DNA of 64,000 nt, from assembly GCA_023374045.1 (NCBI GenBank), contig CM041783.1, positions 90,679,298-90,743,297 on the forward strand, in the 5' to 3' direction. The stretch is from Limonium bicolor. Its lineage: Eukaryota > Streptophyta > Magnoliopsida > Caryophyllales > Plumbaginaceae. Position numbers and translations under genes: made by a program. This document shows positions 32,120 to 44,955 of this stretch, piece by piece. The notes under the pieces were generated by a model. It saw nothing but the letters and a program-made list of their open reading frames with translations, searched no databases and had not been told where the DNA came from. Every line of letters begins with the position of its first letter. Positions within the stretch are counted from its first letter, which is position 1.

Positions 32120-35035
32120 TTATGTTGCAGGCTCTGAAGGGTCTTCCGCAAGCTTTTCGGACTCATGTGTTCGCTTCTGGAGGGTCGAGGTGCTTCCTTC
32201 GGAGTCTTCCTTCTCGCCTACCGGAGAAAGGGCGGCGTCACTCCGAGCCCGCGCGGCAACCGATCCCATAAAGGATGGGGCAAAACATGTATTCCCCGCA
32301 GGGCGTGAAAACCTTGCTAATTCCACATGATATCCGGTAGCACGGGCAAGCGCTTCAAACTCCAGGCTTTCATAAAGAGCTTCATCAACAGATTGCTGTC
32401 TCTCAGAGAAGAACTCCGACACGATCCGTTGGCTCTCTCCAGCAAACTTGCGACATTGAGAAGAGAGCGCCTCTTTAAGGCCTGAAACAGAGCGGTCCTC
32501 CGCTTGAAGTTCCGATCGTGTCTCCTTGAGGGCCCCCTTCAGCTTTGCAACCTGGTTCTCGTAGGAATGAGTAAGGCTCCGGTATCGATCTCTCTCCGAC
32601 TCCGAAGTAATTAGCGACGCTTTAAGTACAGACACCTTTTTAAGCCAAAAGTCGGAGCTTCGAGCAGCCTCCGACGAAGGACTTGGATTTTCTGCGAAAA
32701 AATACAACGGGTTAGCAAAAAAAAAAAAAAACAAGAAAGGCTTTCGAAGATATGAAAGTTACCGGAAGCCTTTTTTCTTCTGAGCTTCCACCTCCGCCTC
32801 AAGCTCTTCAATCCGAAGAGCGGCTTCCGCAAGCTTCTGCCTCTCCGATTCAAGACTAGCTTGCGCCTCCGCCAGGTTCTCTCCGATTCAAGATCGGCTT
32901 GGAGACCATTTTGTTTGGCCTCAGCTGCTTCCAGAAGCTGGTTCTTTCTTTCCAGCTCAGATTCAAAAGAAGATCGAAGATCCTCGGTGGACTTCTGGAT
33001 CTCTTCAGCGACCCTCCGAAGGTCTTCAGCTTCCTCTTCCAGCACTCGCTTCTGATCTTCAAAAGAAGCCTGCAGCTTATTAACAGTATCCTCCTGATCG
33101 ACGGAGGCAAGTTCTTGAATCTCCTCCCGAGAGCGGAGTTTAGTTTCTCTGCTTCAAATCGAGCCTCTGCTGCGCCAAAGCCTCTTGAGTCTTAGCCTTC
33201 TCTTCATCCGCAACCTTCTTATATCTCTCCGCACGGGCCCCATGGTAACGGAGAGCTTCGGAGGAGTATTGAGACTGGGTCTCCACGCATTGGGCCATCG
33301 CCATGGCCTAAAAACAAGAGTATCAGAATAAAGCTGAAGGTTTTACAAGGGATATGCAAAGGAAACAAACCTGAGTTAAAGCGCTCCAGGCGATCAAAAG
33401 CCACGTTCTCCGGAAGAGAATGGCGGACAATGGCGTCAGAACTACCCTCCCCAACCCGAAGTCTTTGCTTTAAGGGAGTCGGATGGGAGCCTGGGGCGAA
33501 AATGCCATTTTCATTGTTAGCTGCCTCCGCCAGTAGACCAAAAGGTCTTGTACCTCATTCCCGGACGAAGGGAATGCGAGGAACCGGATTTCCTCGGTGA
33601 TAACCCCAGTCCAATTTCGGAGAAGGACCGTAGACCGACGGATCGGCCCGCGGTGGGGAGAAGATCTGTCCTCCGCATGCTTGCTCCTGGCTCTGGACGG
33701 AGGAGCCCCCGAGAAGGGCCGTCGGATGAATCCGAGGAAGACTTTTCCTCCGCACCAACCTCGGCAATACCCTTGCCTTTACCGGGCGGAGCTTCGCGAG
33801 TCTTTTTTGCCTTTGGGGCTCCACCTTCTCTTATTGTAACACCGCGCACGGGTCGGCGCTCCCTTTCGGGCTCAGGATCTGCGGAGGGCGGAGCAGGAGC
33901 TGCAAAAAACAAAGTCATAAGTAATCAAACGGAAAACAAGAAATAGCGAAGGGAAGGACAAAAGAGGCTGTGGAAAGGTATACCGGTGGAAAAAATGGAA
34001 TCGGTATTTTGAGTTAAAGCTTCGTCTACGCAAAAAAAGCCATGCAGGTCAGGAAAGAGGGACGATATGGGAGTTAAATCCACATCTTTCTTAACTCTGC
34101 CCGGACTACAGGAAGGAGTAGATACGGAAGTACCTGTTTCCGAAGGAACAGTAGCAGGGGGGTCGGTTGAACCCGTTTCGGTAACATGCTTTTCCTTTCG
34201 TACTAATTTAATTTTACGCTGATCAACTTTTTTGGGCCCCTCGGGGGCTTTCCTCTTAGTGCCAGCAGTCTTGCTACCAGTGGGACTCCTACCAGAAGGA
34301 GCAGTGGGGCTCCTTTTTTCTCTTCGGTAGCTCTATAATCAACAAGCTCCCAGTTGTAGCGGAGGGAAAATTTCCCCCCGTTTGAGCAAAAGCTGTGGTA
34401 AAAAGAAGTAAGAAAACTAGCCGGAAACTAGTAAAGGAAAGAGAAACACAAGGAGAATACGTACGATCGATCTTCGCCCGAGTTTTGTTCAATCTCTCTT
34501 CGGAGAGAAAAAAGGTGATAGGGTGGAGCGCCGAAGAGCTCAACTTCTTGAGTATGTCTCCAACCGGAGACGGGTTTGCGGAAGAAGGTAGCGGAGAAGC
34601 AAGCTGCCCCTTAGCTACGTCTCCGATGTGGGAGACTCCGATAAAAGTACCCCTCGGAGGGTAGAAAACAAACCAATTGGAGGACCAGCCACTCTCCGGG
34701 CTCACGCGTTTAAAAAAGGAGTACCCGGAAACAGCCAAGACAGAGATGTCCTCCTCCGTAGCAGTAGTGTTCACCCTGGTGGTGAAGAAGTTAACAAACT
34801 CCCGCGCATCAGGAGTAATATCGTTCTATGCACAAACAGAGAGGAAGGCGTGCAAGCAACCCAGAGCATTAGGGTTCAGGTGGGCAAGAGTGCACTGCCG
34901 ACGGGAGAGGAAACCCAGGACAAAGGGGTGCGGGGGAAAGCGCAGACCGCGGTGAAGGTGCTCCCGATACACCACGAAACCATCTCCAAAGTAGTTGAAA
35001 GGGTGCGCCGTCGGCTCCGGCACACGAATCTTCGA

Positions 35036-37179
35036 TGTAACACCCCTAAAACCGGCCTAAGAGTTAAGGGTATTACACGCCGCGTATTACTACCAATAAC
35101 GCAAGGCTCTAAACGATCAAAAACAATAAAGGCCCAAAACAGAGTTCACTTAACATTGTAACCAAAGTATCCAAATACAGCGGAAGTAAACGGATTCAAA
35201 ATACATATCCGAAACAGAAACTCAAAGCAGAGGAAGGCCCGAAGGCTACAACGTCATAACAAAAGTTTAAACAGTCAAATGAGCTAAACACTACAGCTCC
35301 AGAACTCAAGATGATCCTCGCTGATCAATCTGCAAAAATGTTAGAAGTAGGGGAATGAGCACACAACTATGCCCAGTAAGCAGCGACCGTCATCAGCAAG
35401 GTCGCTCAAAACAATTGAAATCAGAAGAAGAGAAGATAAACATCTTATGCACAATTCTCAGATAGTCAGAAGCTTTCAGAAACAGAAACAGAGTGGAACT
35501 CAAGGGGTTCCCACATCAGAAATAGTCGGAGCACTTAAACAGAAAGGGGACAAAACACAATGCACACACTCAGAAGGGTCGAAGACCCATAGACCATACC
35601 AGGTCTCTCGGCAACGCAGAAATGACTCGAAAGAGCCAAAGGGTTCGTCAACCCACAGACAGAAGGGAATGACCCACACTCAGAACGACGTCTACATGGT
35701 ATACCACGGAATAGCTCGACCAGCCATTCACGGCTCAGAAACAATGTGTAATGTCCCAAAACAGAAAGGTTGCTTAAACAGAAGCAAAGTTGCATTTAAA
35801 TATGCCAAAACACTCATAAATCAGTAGCACAGATCATAAGTAAACCAATGCCGCAGACGGCGCTCAAATCGGAGTTCAAACGAAGAAGTTATGTTGAAAA
35901 CAGAGGGGTGTCCGAACTTGTGTCCGGACGTCGAAGTTCGGACACAAGTCGAGACTCAGAAACCAGAGAAAGCCAAATGTCCGAACTTGTGTCCGGACAT
36001 CAATGTTCGGACACAAGTCGAGTTGAAATCTGATAGAGGAATTCAGAATGTCCGAACATCCAAGTTCGGACGGATGTTCGAACGTCCGGACACAGGTCGA
36101 ACTTAAACCAGAGGAGAAACCTGAGGGTGTGTCCGAACATCTATGTTCGGACAGATGTTCGGACATACCCCGAACTGAAAATCAGTAAGGCAAGAACGCA
36201 CTGTCCGAACTTCAAAGCTCGGACAAAGTTCGGACAGTGCGAAAACTGCAAATTCCAGAAGACGAACAGAGCAGAAAAACAACACAATTCAACACCACGA
36301 ATTGCCAATTAAGCACACACACACCAATCAGACATTAAAACAGGAAACCATGGGGGTTTAGCCATTCTAAAACGCAACCAAACACATCACAAATAGAAAT
36401 CACACACGAAACAAAACCGTTGCAATGCCCATGGCTGAACTTCCAAACTGAATCGAGTAACCACCTACCTCAATAATCAGCACAATCCAACGGTTTGAGC
36501 AGTTCACAGCAACACGAAACGAAACCGCCAACCAGACACCGATCAACGAGCACTGATTTCCACAATGACAAATCCAAAATCAGAAAACACAGAAGGAACC
36601 CCAAACTCAAAACCTCGAAAGTCTGCAACACAAACCTGGATTCGGAAGTCTGAAATCCCACAGTCCAAACAGTCTACAGCCTGAGCAACTTCGCAACTCC
36701 AATCAGAACCAACGCCACTGATTCAATCACAATCGAAAGCCTAAAATCAGAACTGAGAGAGAGAGGAAACCAACGATGAAATTCGGAAATTCTGCAGCGC
36801 AAACCTGATAGCGAGGAGAAGGAAACTAGCAACGAAGAACTCCAAACCAAACGCAGCAGCAGAATTACAAACTCAGAGATGAAAAAGAGAGAGAAGAGGA
36901 AGGGAGGAGCCAAAACTGTCGCTCTGAAGGCACGATGAAGAGACGCTCTCACGATCTATCTGACGTGAATAACAATGATTAGGAAAAGAAGAATTTAAGG
37001 GATTTCCTTTCCTTATAACCAAACAATTAATTACCTTAATTAATGAATCAAATGACCTCCTCGCCTTGGCAATTAAAAGAATGTCGCTGACGTCCCAACT
37101 GAAGGCAAGGGATTTTTAATCCACTTAGAACAACGTTGTAGCAGATATAATATAAGTACAAATCATACGGGTTATAACA
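35036..37179 (-). repeat. 3' LTR of C
   Basis: 2144 bp, with a GTCCG hairpin array at 35910-36240. It is preceded on the - strand by the PPT. Confidence 0.9.
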
Positions 37180-37192
37180 TCACCTCCCCTTA
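37180..37192 (-). promoter_or_regulatory. Polypurine tract of C
   Basis: AAGGGGAGGTGA on the - strand, directly before the LTR start TGTTATAACC. Confidence 0.8.
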
Positions 37193-37221
37193 AAAGAATC
37201 TCGTCCTCGAGATTAATCACC

Positions 37222-40200
37222 TTACTGCTCGAACAAGGAGGGATACTTGGCACGCAGCTCATCTTCGAGCTCCCACGTAGCTTCACTCTCTAACTGATCT
37301 GACCACTGGACCTTCACCATAGGTAGGGTCTTGCTACGAAGCCGACGGACATCTCTGGATAAAATACGAGTAGGCACCGCCTCGAAGCTGCAGTCCTCTC
37401 TCAACTGAAGCTGGCTGTAGTCGATCACATGAGACGGATCATGCAGATACTTCCTCAACATGGAGACATGAAAAACACCATGAACAGCAGACAAAGCGGG
37501 TGGCAATGCTAACCGGTAGGCCACAGGGCCAATCCTCTCCAAGATCTCAAACGGTCCAACGAACCTCGGGCTAAGCTTCCCACGCTTCCCAAACCGGACC
37601 ACACCTCTGACCGGCGACACTCGCAGATAGACATGATCTCCCACCTCAAACTCAAGCGGCCTGCGCCTCTGATCTGCATAGCACTTCTGTCTGCTCTGAG
37701 CAACAAGCAAACGCTCCCGAATCGTCCTGATCTTCCTCTACCGCTCCCTGTACCAGCTCGGGTCCAACCAAGACCCTCTCCTTCAGGTCATCCCAACAGA
37801 TGGGGGACCTGCACCTCCTACCGTACAACGCTTCAAACGGAGCCATACCAATGCTCGCCTGAAAGCTGTTTTGTAGGCGAACTCAATCAGAGTCACGTGC
37901 TGCTACCCCGCTACCCCCAAAGTCCAGGACACATGCACGAAGCATGTCCTCCAAAATCGATTAGTCCTCTCCGTCTGGCCATCCGACTGAGGATGGTAAG
38001 CTGAACTGAATGCTAAATTCGTACCCAAGGCCTTATGCAAACTGCGCCAAAATCTCGAAACAAAACGAGGGTCACGATCAGACACAATAGTAGTAGGCAC
38101 ACCGTGAAGCCTCACTATCTCATCCAGATATAAACGAGCTAGGCGCTCCAGACTGAAGGTCTTCTTCACCGGCAGAAAATGAGCAGACTTAGTCAGACGA
38201 TCAACTATCACCCAAACAGCATCACAACCCGAAGGAGTCCTGGGCAAACCCATGACGAAATCCATCCCCACACTCTCCCACTTCCACTCAGGAATGGGAA
38301 GGGGCTGAAGCAAACCCGCTGGCCTCTGGTGCTCAGCCTTAATCTGCTGACAGGTCTGGCACTTCGAGACAAACTCTGAGATATCACGCTTCATCATCCC
38401 AGACCACCAGAATGACTCTCTGAGGTCTCGATACATCTTCACCCCTCCTGGGTGAACTGAATAAGGCGCTCCATGGGCCTCCTGAAGGATCTCTCTGCGC
38501 AGCACTGCATCGTCTGGCACACATACACGGCCTCTGAAACGCAGACAACCATCGCTGGGGACACTGAAATCTGAACTCTGCTCTGCAGACAGCCCCTCTC
38601 TAATCCGACATAAAGCTGAGTCTGACTCCTGACCAACCCGAATCCTGTCGACCAACGAAGACTGAACCTGAAGCGCTGCTATCACACTGGCACTGGCTGG
38701 TCTGACTACCCAAACTCCCAAACGCTGAAGCTCTAAGGCGGACCTCTGAACTCCTGACAAGGCACAAGCTACGCCCGGAGCACCTCTCCGGCTCAATGCG
38801 TCTGCTACAACATTCGCTCTACCCGGGTGGTAGAGGATCTCTAAATCGTAGTCATGAAGTAGCTCCAACCACCTCCTCTGTCTCAAGTTCAGCTCCTTCT
38901 GAGTGAACAAATACTTGAGGCTATTGTGGTCAGTATAAACCTTACACGACGCTCCATATAAATAATGTCTCCAAATCTTCAGCGCGAACACTACAGCTGC
39001 CAGCTCCAGATCGTGGGTAGGGTAGTTCTTCTCATAGGGCTTAAGCTGTCGGGAGCCATAAGCCACTACCTTACCCTGCTGCATCAAAACACATCCCAGT
39101 CCCTTATGGGACGCATCACAGAAGACCTCAAATCCCTCATTCCCAGAAGGCAAAGTCAGAATCAGTGCCGTCGTCAGTCTCTTCTTAATCTCCTGGAAAC
39201 TCTGCTCGCAAGCCTCGCTCCACTCATACTTGATCTCCTTCCTCAACAGACGGGTCAGCGGGGATACAATCTTAGAGAACCCCTCAACGAACTTCCTGTA
39301 ATACCCAGCTAACCCAAGGAAACTGCGAATCTCAGCAACATTCGTGGGCCTCGCCCACTCCATCACAGCTCTAATCTTCTCAGGATCTACTGAGATACCG
39401 TCCTTCGAGGCCACATGTCCCAAGAATACTACGCGATCAAGCCAGAAGTCACACTTCTTCAACTTAGCATACAACTCATGATCCTTCAACGTCTGCAAGA
39501 CAATCCTCAGATGCTCCTCATGCTCCTCTGCGCTCCTGGAGTACACCAAGATATCATCTATGAAGACCACTACGAACTGATCCAAATAGGGTTTGAAAAC
39601 CCGGTTCATCATATCCATGAATACTGACGGAGCATTAGTCAAACCAAACGGCATGACTAGGAACTCGTAATGACCATAACGAGTCCTAAAAGCGGACTTA
39701 GGCACATCCTCGGCCTTAATCCTCAACTGATGGTAGCCTGAACGAAGATCTATCTTTGAGAACACTGTGGCACCCGCCAACTGGTCAAACAAATCATCTA
39801 TGCGCGGAAGGGGATAGCGATTCTTGATGGTCACCTTGTTCAGCTCCCTGTAGTCGATGCACAAACGGAAGGTCCCATCCTTCTTCTTCACAAACAGCAC
39901 TGGCGCTCCCCAAGGCGAAACCTAGGGCTATGAAGCCCTTATCTAACAGCTCCTGAAGCTGGACCTTTAGCTCCTTCAACTCCGCCGGACTCATACGGTA
40001 AGGGGCCCTAGAGATGGGCTGAGTCTCTGGCGCTAAATCGATGGTGAACTCCACCTCTCGCACTGGTGGAAGTCCGGGCACGTCGTCCTGGAAGACCTCA
40101 GGAAACTCTCTGACAATCGGGATGCTCTCCAAGCTAGATCCCTCACGCACCTCTGGCAGATAACATAAGAAGCCCTGGCAGCCCTTCCTCAAGAAACTGG

Positions 40201-40333
40201 CTGCCTGCATCGCTGACACAATCACCGGCGCGCATGGAACTGCATTCCCAGAGAAAGCAAACGAGACCCGTCTGGCAAGTCGAACACCACCCTCTTCGCT
40301 GCACAATCTATATGGGCATGTGCTCTTAGCCAA
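37222..40333 (-). pseudogene. C pol: RT, RNase H, integrase, chromodomain (frameshifted)
   Basis: RT ([18 protein letters not shown]), RNase H ([10 protein letters not shown]), the H2C2 finger, DDE core ([21 protein letters not shown]) and a chromodomain-like tail ending KYPSLFEQ (stop at 37222) are all present with catalytic residues. A 665-codon stretch (39900-37903) is open. The breaks are one-base shifts: near 39920 (after DKGFI), near 37960-37900 around the integrase Glu, and near 37740. No Gln-to-TAG change is seen, unlike in B1 and B2. If these shifts are assembly errors, C could be coding-competent. Confidence 0.85.
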
Positions 40334-41390
40334 TCCATGCCCAGAATCACATCAAAACAGGTCATCCGCATCGGGATGAGGTCAGCAAAGAAGGTCTTGT
40401 CCCTAACTACTATGGGACAAGCCTTACACACACAGAATCCACACAAGGGGCAACCCCACCTAATGGACTACTCACACACAAGTCTATCTCACTAGGCACA
40501 GCAGTCAGTCCAAGGTCACCCAACAAATCACAGCAGATAAAGGAGTGCGTAGCTCCAGAATCAAACAGACAAAACACATCTCGAGAATGGATCTGGAGAA
40601 TACCTGAGATGACGCGATCACCAGCACGATCACGCTCTCCCGCCATAGCATAAACCTGGGCCTGAGTCTGAGGCTTCTTCTGATCGGACCTCTTCCCTTT
40701 ATGGTCCTTGCCCGCCTGTCTGCCCCTGATGTCCGCCTCTACCAGCAAGGCGACATCCGCCACATCTCTGAAGGTCCGGTGACGAAGAGGTGTCACCGCC
40801 GACCTGATGTCTGGCCTCAATCCGCTCTCAAACTTACGAGCCTTCCTGTGCTCATCCGGCTCTAGAGCATACTTCGACAGCGTCACAAACTTCCTCACAT
40901 ACTCCTCTACAGACATATCTCTCCCCTGGCGCAGCCGGTTATACTCATTGATCTTCTGGTCTTTGTACACATCCGGATAGACTGCTTGTTGAACTCCAAG
41001 CAGAACTGATCCCAGGTCCAAGGCTGGGGATGCCTACCCATCACCATGCGCCACCACTTCCTTCGCCTCCCCTTAAAGAGGAACGTAGCGAAGTCCACCT
41101 TCTGGTCATCCTCCGACCCCATCACTCTCATCCGGTCCTCGACCTCTGTAATCCAGTGGCTCGCCTCCTGAGGGTCACACAGCGTCAAAGGATGGAGGCT
41201 TAAGCTTCATAAACTCATGGAGAGCTCGGACTCGGCCCTCCCACAGCATTCGCCTCCTGCTGGGCCAGCACCCCAGCTCCCACCATCTCCCCCCGCAGCT
41301 TCAGCAACGTCTGCATCAACGCGTCACAAACTGCTGCACTACATCCGCAGCATCTCCCTGAGGGGTCACTGGTGTCCTACGAGGAGCCAT
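40222..41390 (-). pseudogene. C gag and protease (frameshifted)
   Basis: Gag starts at ATG 41388-41390 (MAPRRTPVTPQGDAADVVQQ). It continues through a capsid-like core (KGRRRKWWRMV; RLRQGRDMSVEEYVRKFVTL) to a basic end and protease FDSGATHSFI and VILGMDWL. One-base shifts occur near 41320, near 41000 (after LEFNKQ), near 40450 and near 40270. No zinc knuckle could be picked out. This is the gag region missing from B1 and B2. Confidence 0.8.
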
Positions 41391-41507
41391 TCTGAGATAT
41401 ACAAATCCAAAACTGTCAGAACTGACTCAGACTTCAAACAACTGTCACAACTGAACCTCGCACAAGCAACACACCCCACCCACAGACACCAAAGAAAGCC
41501 AAACCTG

Positions 41508-41519
41508 GCTCTGATACCA
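41508..41519 (-). promoter_or_regulatory. Primer-binding site of C, tRNA-iMet type
   Basis: TGGTATCAGAGC on the - strand, 5 bp inside the 5' LTR. Confidence 0.9.
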
Positions 41520-41524
41520 CTAAA

Positions 41525-43713
41525 TGTAACACCCCTAAAACCCGGCCTAAGAGTTAAGGGTATTACACGCCGCGTATTACTACCAATAACGCAAGGCTCT
41601 AAACGATCAAAAACAATAAAGGCCCAAAACAGATTCACTTAACATTGTAAACCAAAGTATCCAAATACAGCGGAAGTAAACGGATTCAAAATACATATCC
41701 GAAACAGAAACTCAAGCGAGGAAGGCCCGAAGGCTACAACGTCATAACAAAGTTTAAACAGTCAAAATGAGCTAAAACTACAACTCCAGAACTCAAGATG
41801 ATCCTCGATGATCAATCTGCAAAAATGTTAGAAGTAGGGGAATGAGCACACAACTATGCCCAGTAAGCAGCGACCGTCATCAGCAAGGTCGCTCAAAAAA
41901 TTGAAATCAGAAGAAGAGAAGATAACTTCTTATGCACAATTCTCAGATAGTCAGAAGCTTTCAGAAACAGAAACAGAGTGGAACTCAAGGGGTTCCCACA
42001 TCAGAAATAGTCGGGCACTTAAACAGAAAGGGGACAAAACACAATGCACACACTCAGAAGGGTCGAAGACCCATAGACCATACCAGGTCTCTCGGCAACG
42101 CAGAAATGACTCGAAAGAGCCAAAGGGTTCGTCAACCCCACAGACAGAAAGGGAATGACCCACACTCAGAACGACGTCTACATGGTATACCACGGAATAG
42201 CTCGACCCAGCCATTCCGACTCAGCAAAAAATGTGTAATGTCCCAAAACAGAAAGGTTGCTTAAACAGAAGCAAAGTTGCATTTAAATATGCCAAAACAC
42301 TCATAAATCAGTAGCACAGATCATAAGGAAACCATGCCGCAGACGGCGCTCAAATCGGAGTTCAAACGAAGAAGTTATGTTGAAAACAGAGGGGTGTCCG
42401 AACTGTGTCCGGACGTCGAAGTTCGGACACAAGTCGAGACTCAGAAACCAGAGAAAGCCAAATGTCCGAACTTGTTGTCCGGACATCAATGTTCGGACAC
42501 AAGTCGAGTTGAAATCTGATAGAGGAATTCAGAATGTCCGAACATCCAGTTCGGACGGATGTTCGGACATGTTTTACGGGAAAATACGCGGAAGGTCCGA
42601 CCTTGTGTCCGGACGTTGAAGTTCGGACACAGGTCGAACTTAAACCAGAGGAGAAACCTGAGGTGTGTCCGAACATCTATGTTCGGACAGATGTTCGGAC
42701 ATACCCCGAACTTGAAAATCAGTAAGGCAAGAACGCACTGTCCGAACTTCAAAGCTCGGACAGAAGTTCGGACAGTGCGAAAACTGCAAATTCCAGAAGA
42801 CGAACAGAGCAGAAAAAACAACACAATTCAACACCACGAATTGCCAATTAAGCACACCACCAAATCAGACATTAAAACAGGAAAACCATGGGGGTTTGAG
42901 CCATTCTAAACGCAACCAACAGACATCACAAATAGAAATCACACACGAAACAGAACCGTTGCAATCCCCATGGCTGAACTTCCAAACTGAATCGAGTAAC
43001 CACCTACCTCAATAATCAGCACAATCCAACGGTTTGAGCAGTTCACAGCAACACGAAACGAAACCGCCAACCAGACACCGATCAACGAGCACTGATTTCC
43101 ACAATGACAAATCCAAAATCAGAAAACACAGAAGGAACCCCAAACTCAAACCTCGAAAGTCTGCAACACAAACCTGGATTCGGAAGTCTGAATCCCACAG
43201 TCCAAACAGTCTACAGCCTGAGCAACTTCGCAACTCCAATCAGAACCAACGCCACTGATTCAATCACAATCGAAAGCCTAAAATCAGAACTGAGAGAGAG
43301 AGGAAACCAACGATGAAATTCGGAAATTCTGCAGCGCAAACCTGATAGCGAGGAGAAGGAAAACCAGACGAAGAACTCCAAACCAAACGCAGCAGCAGAA
43401 AAAATCTCAGTAGGTGAAAAAGAGAGAGAAGAGAGGAAGGGAGGAGCCAAACTGTCGCTCTGAAGGCACGATGAAGAGACGCTCTCACGATCTATCTGAC
43501 GTGAATAACAATGATTAGGAAAAAAGAATTTAAGGGATTCCTTTCTTATAACCAAACAATTAATTACCTTAATTAATGAATCAATGACCTCCTCGTCCTT
43601 GGCAATTAAAAGAATGTCGCTGACGTCCAACTGAAGGCAAGGGATTTTTAATCCAACTTTAGAACAAGTTGTAGCAGATATAATATAAGGTACAAATCAT
43701 ACGGGTTATAACA
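41525..43713 (-). repeat. 5' LTR of C
   Basis: 2189 bp. It is almost free of substitutions against 35036-37179 but has many one-base length differences. The hairpin array lies at 42393-42780. Confidence 0.9.
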
Positions 43714-43929
43714 TTCGACCCCAGTGGGACTTGTATGCCTTTCATGAGCTTCTTTAAGTCTGTCACGGTGAGGCTGGAGCCGGTTCCCTGGCGAGGGTAG
43801 TCCCCACAGATATCTTCAGAAGGAACGGCAGGATCTTCGACGACGCACTTTTCCCCGTCGGTGAAAAGTGTCGACCCCGCCGGTGCTGGGACAGAGGAGC
43901 TTGGGTTTGACAGAGCCATTACAAGCAAG

Positions 43930-44501
43930 AGAGGTTGACAGAATATGGACGATCGAGTAGAGGGGAAAAGTGCGAAGGGAAAAGGAGCGCAAAAACGAGA
44001 ATCAGGAAGTTAAAAGGCAGGGAAGATGAAGGAGGACGGTTGCTGTGTAGAGAAAACGCAGAGGTATAAGACACGAAGCAAGGAACGAGACAGGAAGTTC
44101 AAAAGTTTGAGAGGATCAAAGCAGAGAAGTTCGAAAGTTTGAAAGAATAAGAAAAAGGGGAGAGGGAAGAGAATGAGTTTAAATAGACGGAAATTGGGCG
44201 CGCTCTACCCAAAGTAATCATGGCCTACTCCTGCAAATGTGTCAGGAAAATAATTACAGAAGACGAGGAGGCGGCGGTTGCAGCGAGGCACGTTGCTAGG
44301 CCTCCGCAAAGTCTCAAACGGTAGGAAATCTACAAAAGCAAAAGCACAATCCGAAGACCCTTCCCTTTTTTCCGAAAAGAAAGAGGTCTTGTGGGACTAG
44401 GGGGAACGGAGCAGAGCGGGCCACCAAAATTTAAAAACAAAGAAAGAGCAACAACGAAAAGATCTTTCCTTGCAGAACAAGAAAAGATCTTGTGGGACTG
44501 A
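43930..44501. other. D region upstream of the antisense gene
   Basis: No coding frame. For the antisense gene it is the promoter and 5' leader; for D it is the last internal stretch before the 3' LTR, ending in GATCTTGTGGGACTGA, the likely PPT region. Confidence 0.5.
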
Positions 44502-44955
44502 TGAAGTGGAGTTTCCCAGCCGGAGTGATCAAATGGCTGAGCAAAGAGTATTGATGCCTACAGAGACAACAGATGGATCTCTCTCGACCAAACCCCTTCC
44601 GACTCCAACGAACGGACTCTTACGACAAGGAAGCTATACCACAGACAGATGCGGAGGAGTCGTAGCCTCCAACGCAAAGCAAAGATCCTCTCCGAAGATC
44701 TAAAAGTCATTCGCCTCCGAAGCGAAGCAAACCCCTCCGAAGGGTTGGGAGTAATATTCAAAAAGAAGGGTGAAGTTACACAAAAGCCTTGTATACACTA
44801 AGAATATTCTAGAATAATGTAGGCCTACGAAACGGTTACATGTAGAGAGCCTATAAATAAGACCATAAGTTATGTAATAAGGTACGCTTTCATCAATACA
44901 ATACTTGGAGCTCTCTTTGCAATCTGAGTCTGAGTGCGAGTTCGATACGATCTCA
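44502..44955 (+). repeat. 3' LTR of D
   Basis: 454 bp, followed by the TSD gatat. Compared with the 5' LTR it is shorter, mainly by one-base losses in runs. Confidence 0.9.

Larger units (their letters stand above)
35036..43713 (-). mobile_element. Element C: near-complete Tekay-like element of the B family
   Basis: LTRs at 35036-37179 and 41525-43713 (TGTTATAACCCG...GGGGTGTTACA on the - strand) are flanked by the duplication ttcga (35031-35035 and 43714-43718). A tRNA-iMet PBS (41508-41519) and a PPT adjoin the LTRs. Unlike B1 and B2 it keeps gag. The two LTRs differ mainly by one-base indels and hardly at all by substitution, suggesting a recent insertion. It disrupts the antisense gene of D. 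Confidence 0.92.
32120..43917 (-). pseudogene. D antisense gene (plant-transposon-protein-like), interrupted by C
   Basis: It runs on the - strand, opposite to D pol. The ATG at 43915-43917 opens MALSNPSSSVPAPAG, ending at the C insertion (43714). The frame resumes at 35035 with HPFNYFGDGFVVYREHLH and FPPHPFVLGFLS, a pattern of the plant Transposase_28 / 'putative gypsy type transposon' family. A TAG follows LSVCA (about 34825). An exon ends near 34464 at a GTACGT donor, and the next begins after TTTTTACCACAG near 34395. Downstream are a charged low-complexity part (33918-33517) and a coiled-coil part (33045-32120) ending EKLAEDPSEPAT. The function is unknown; such antisense ORFs are known in Tat elements. 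Exon limits are partly guessed. Confidence 0.6.
25665..44955 (+). mobile_element. Element D: Tat-lineage Ty3/gypsy element with antisense gene
   Basis: LTRs of 468 bp (25665-26132) and 454 bp (44502-44955) begin TGAAGTGGAGT and end GATACGATCTCA. A 5-bp target duplication gatat flanks it (25660-25664 and 44956-44960). The pol order is gag, protease, RT, RNase H, a second archaeal-type RNase H, then integrase without a chromodomain, with an antisense gene downstream. That set defines the Tat lineage (Retand-like). About 10.6 kb is its own; C (35036-43713) is nested within it. D itself sits inside the gag-protease frame of F. Confidence 0.9.
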
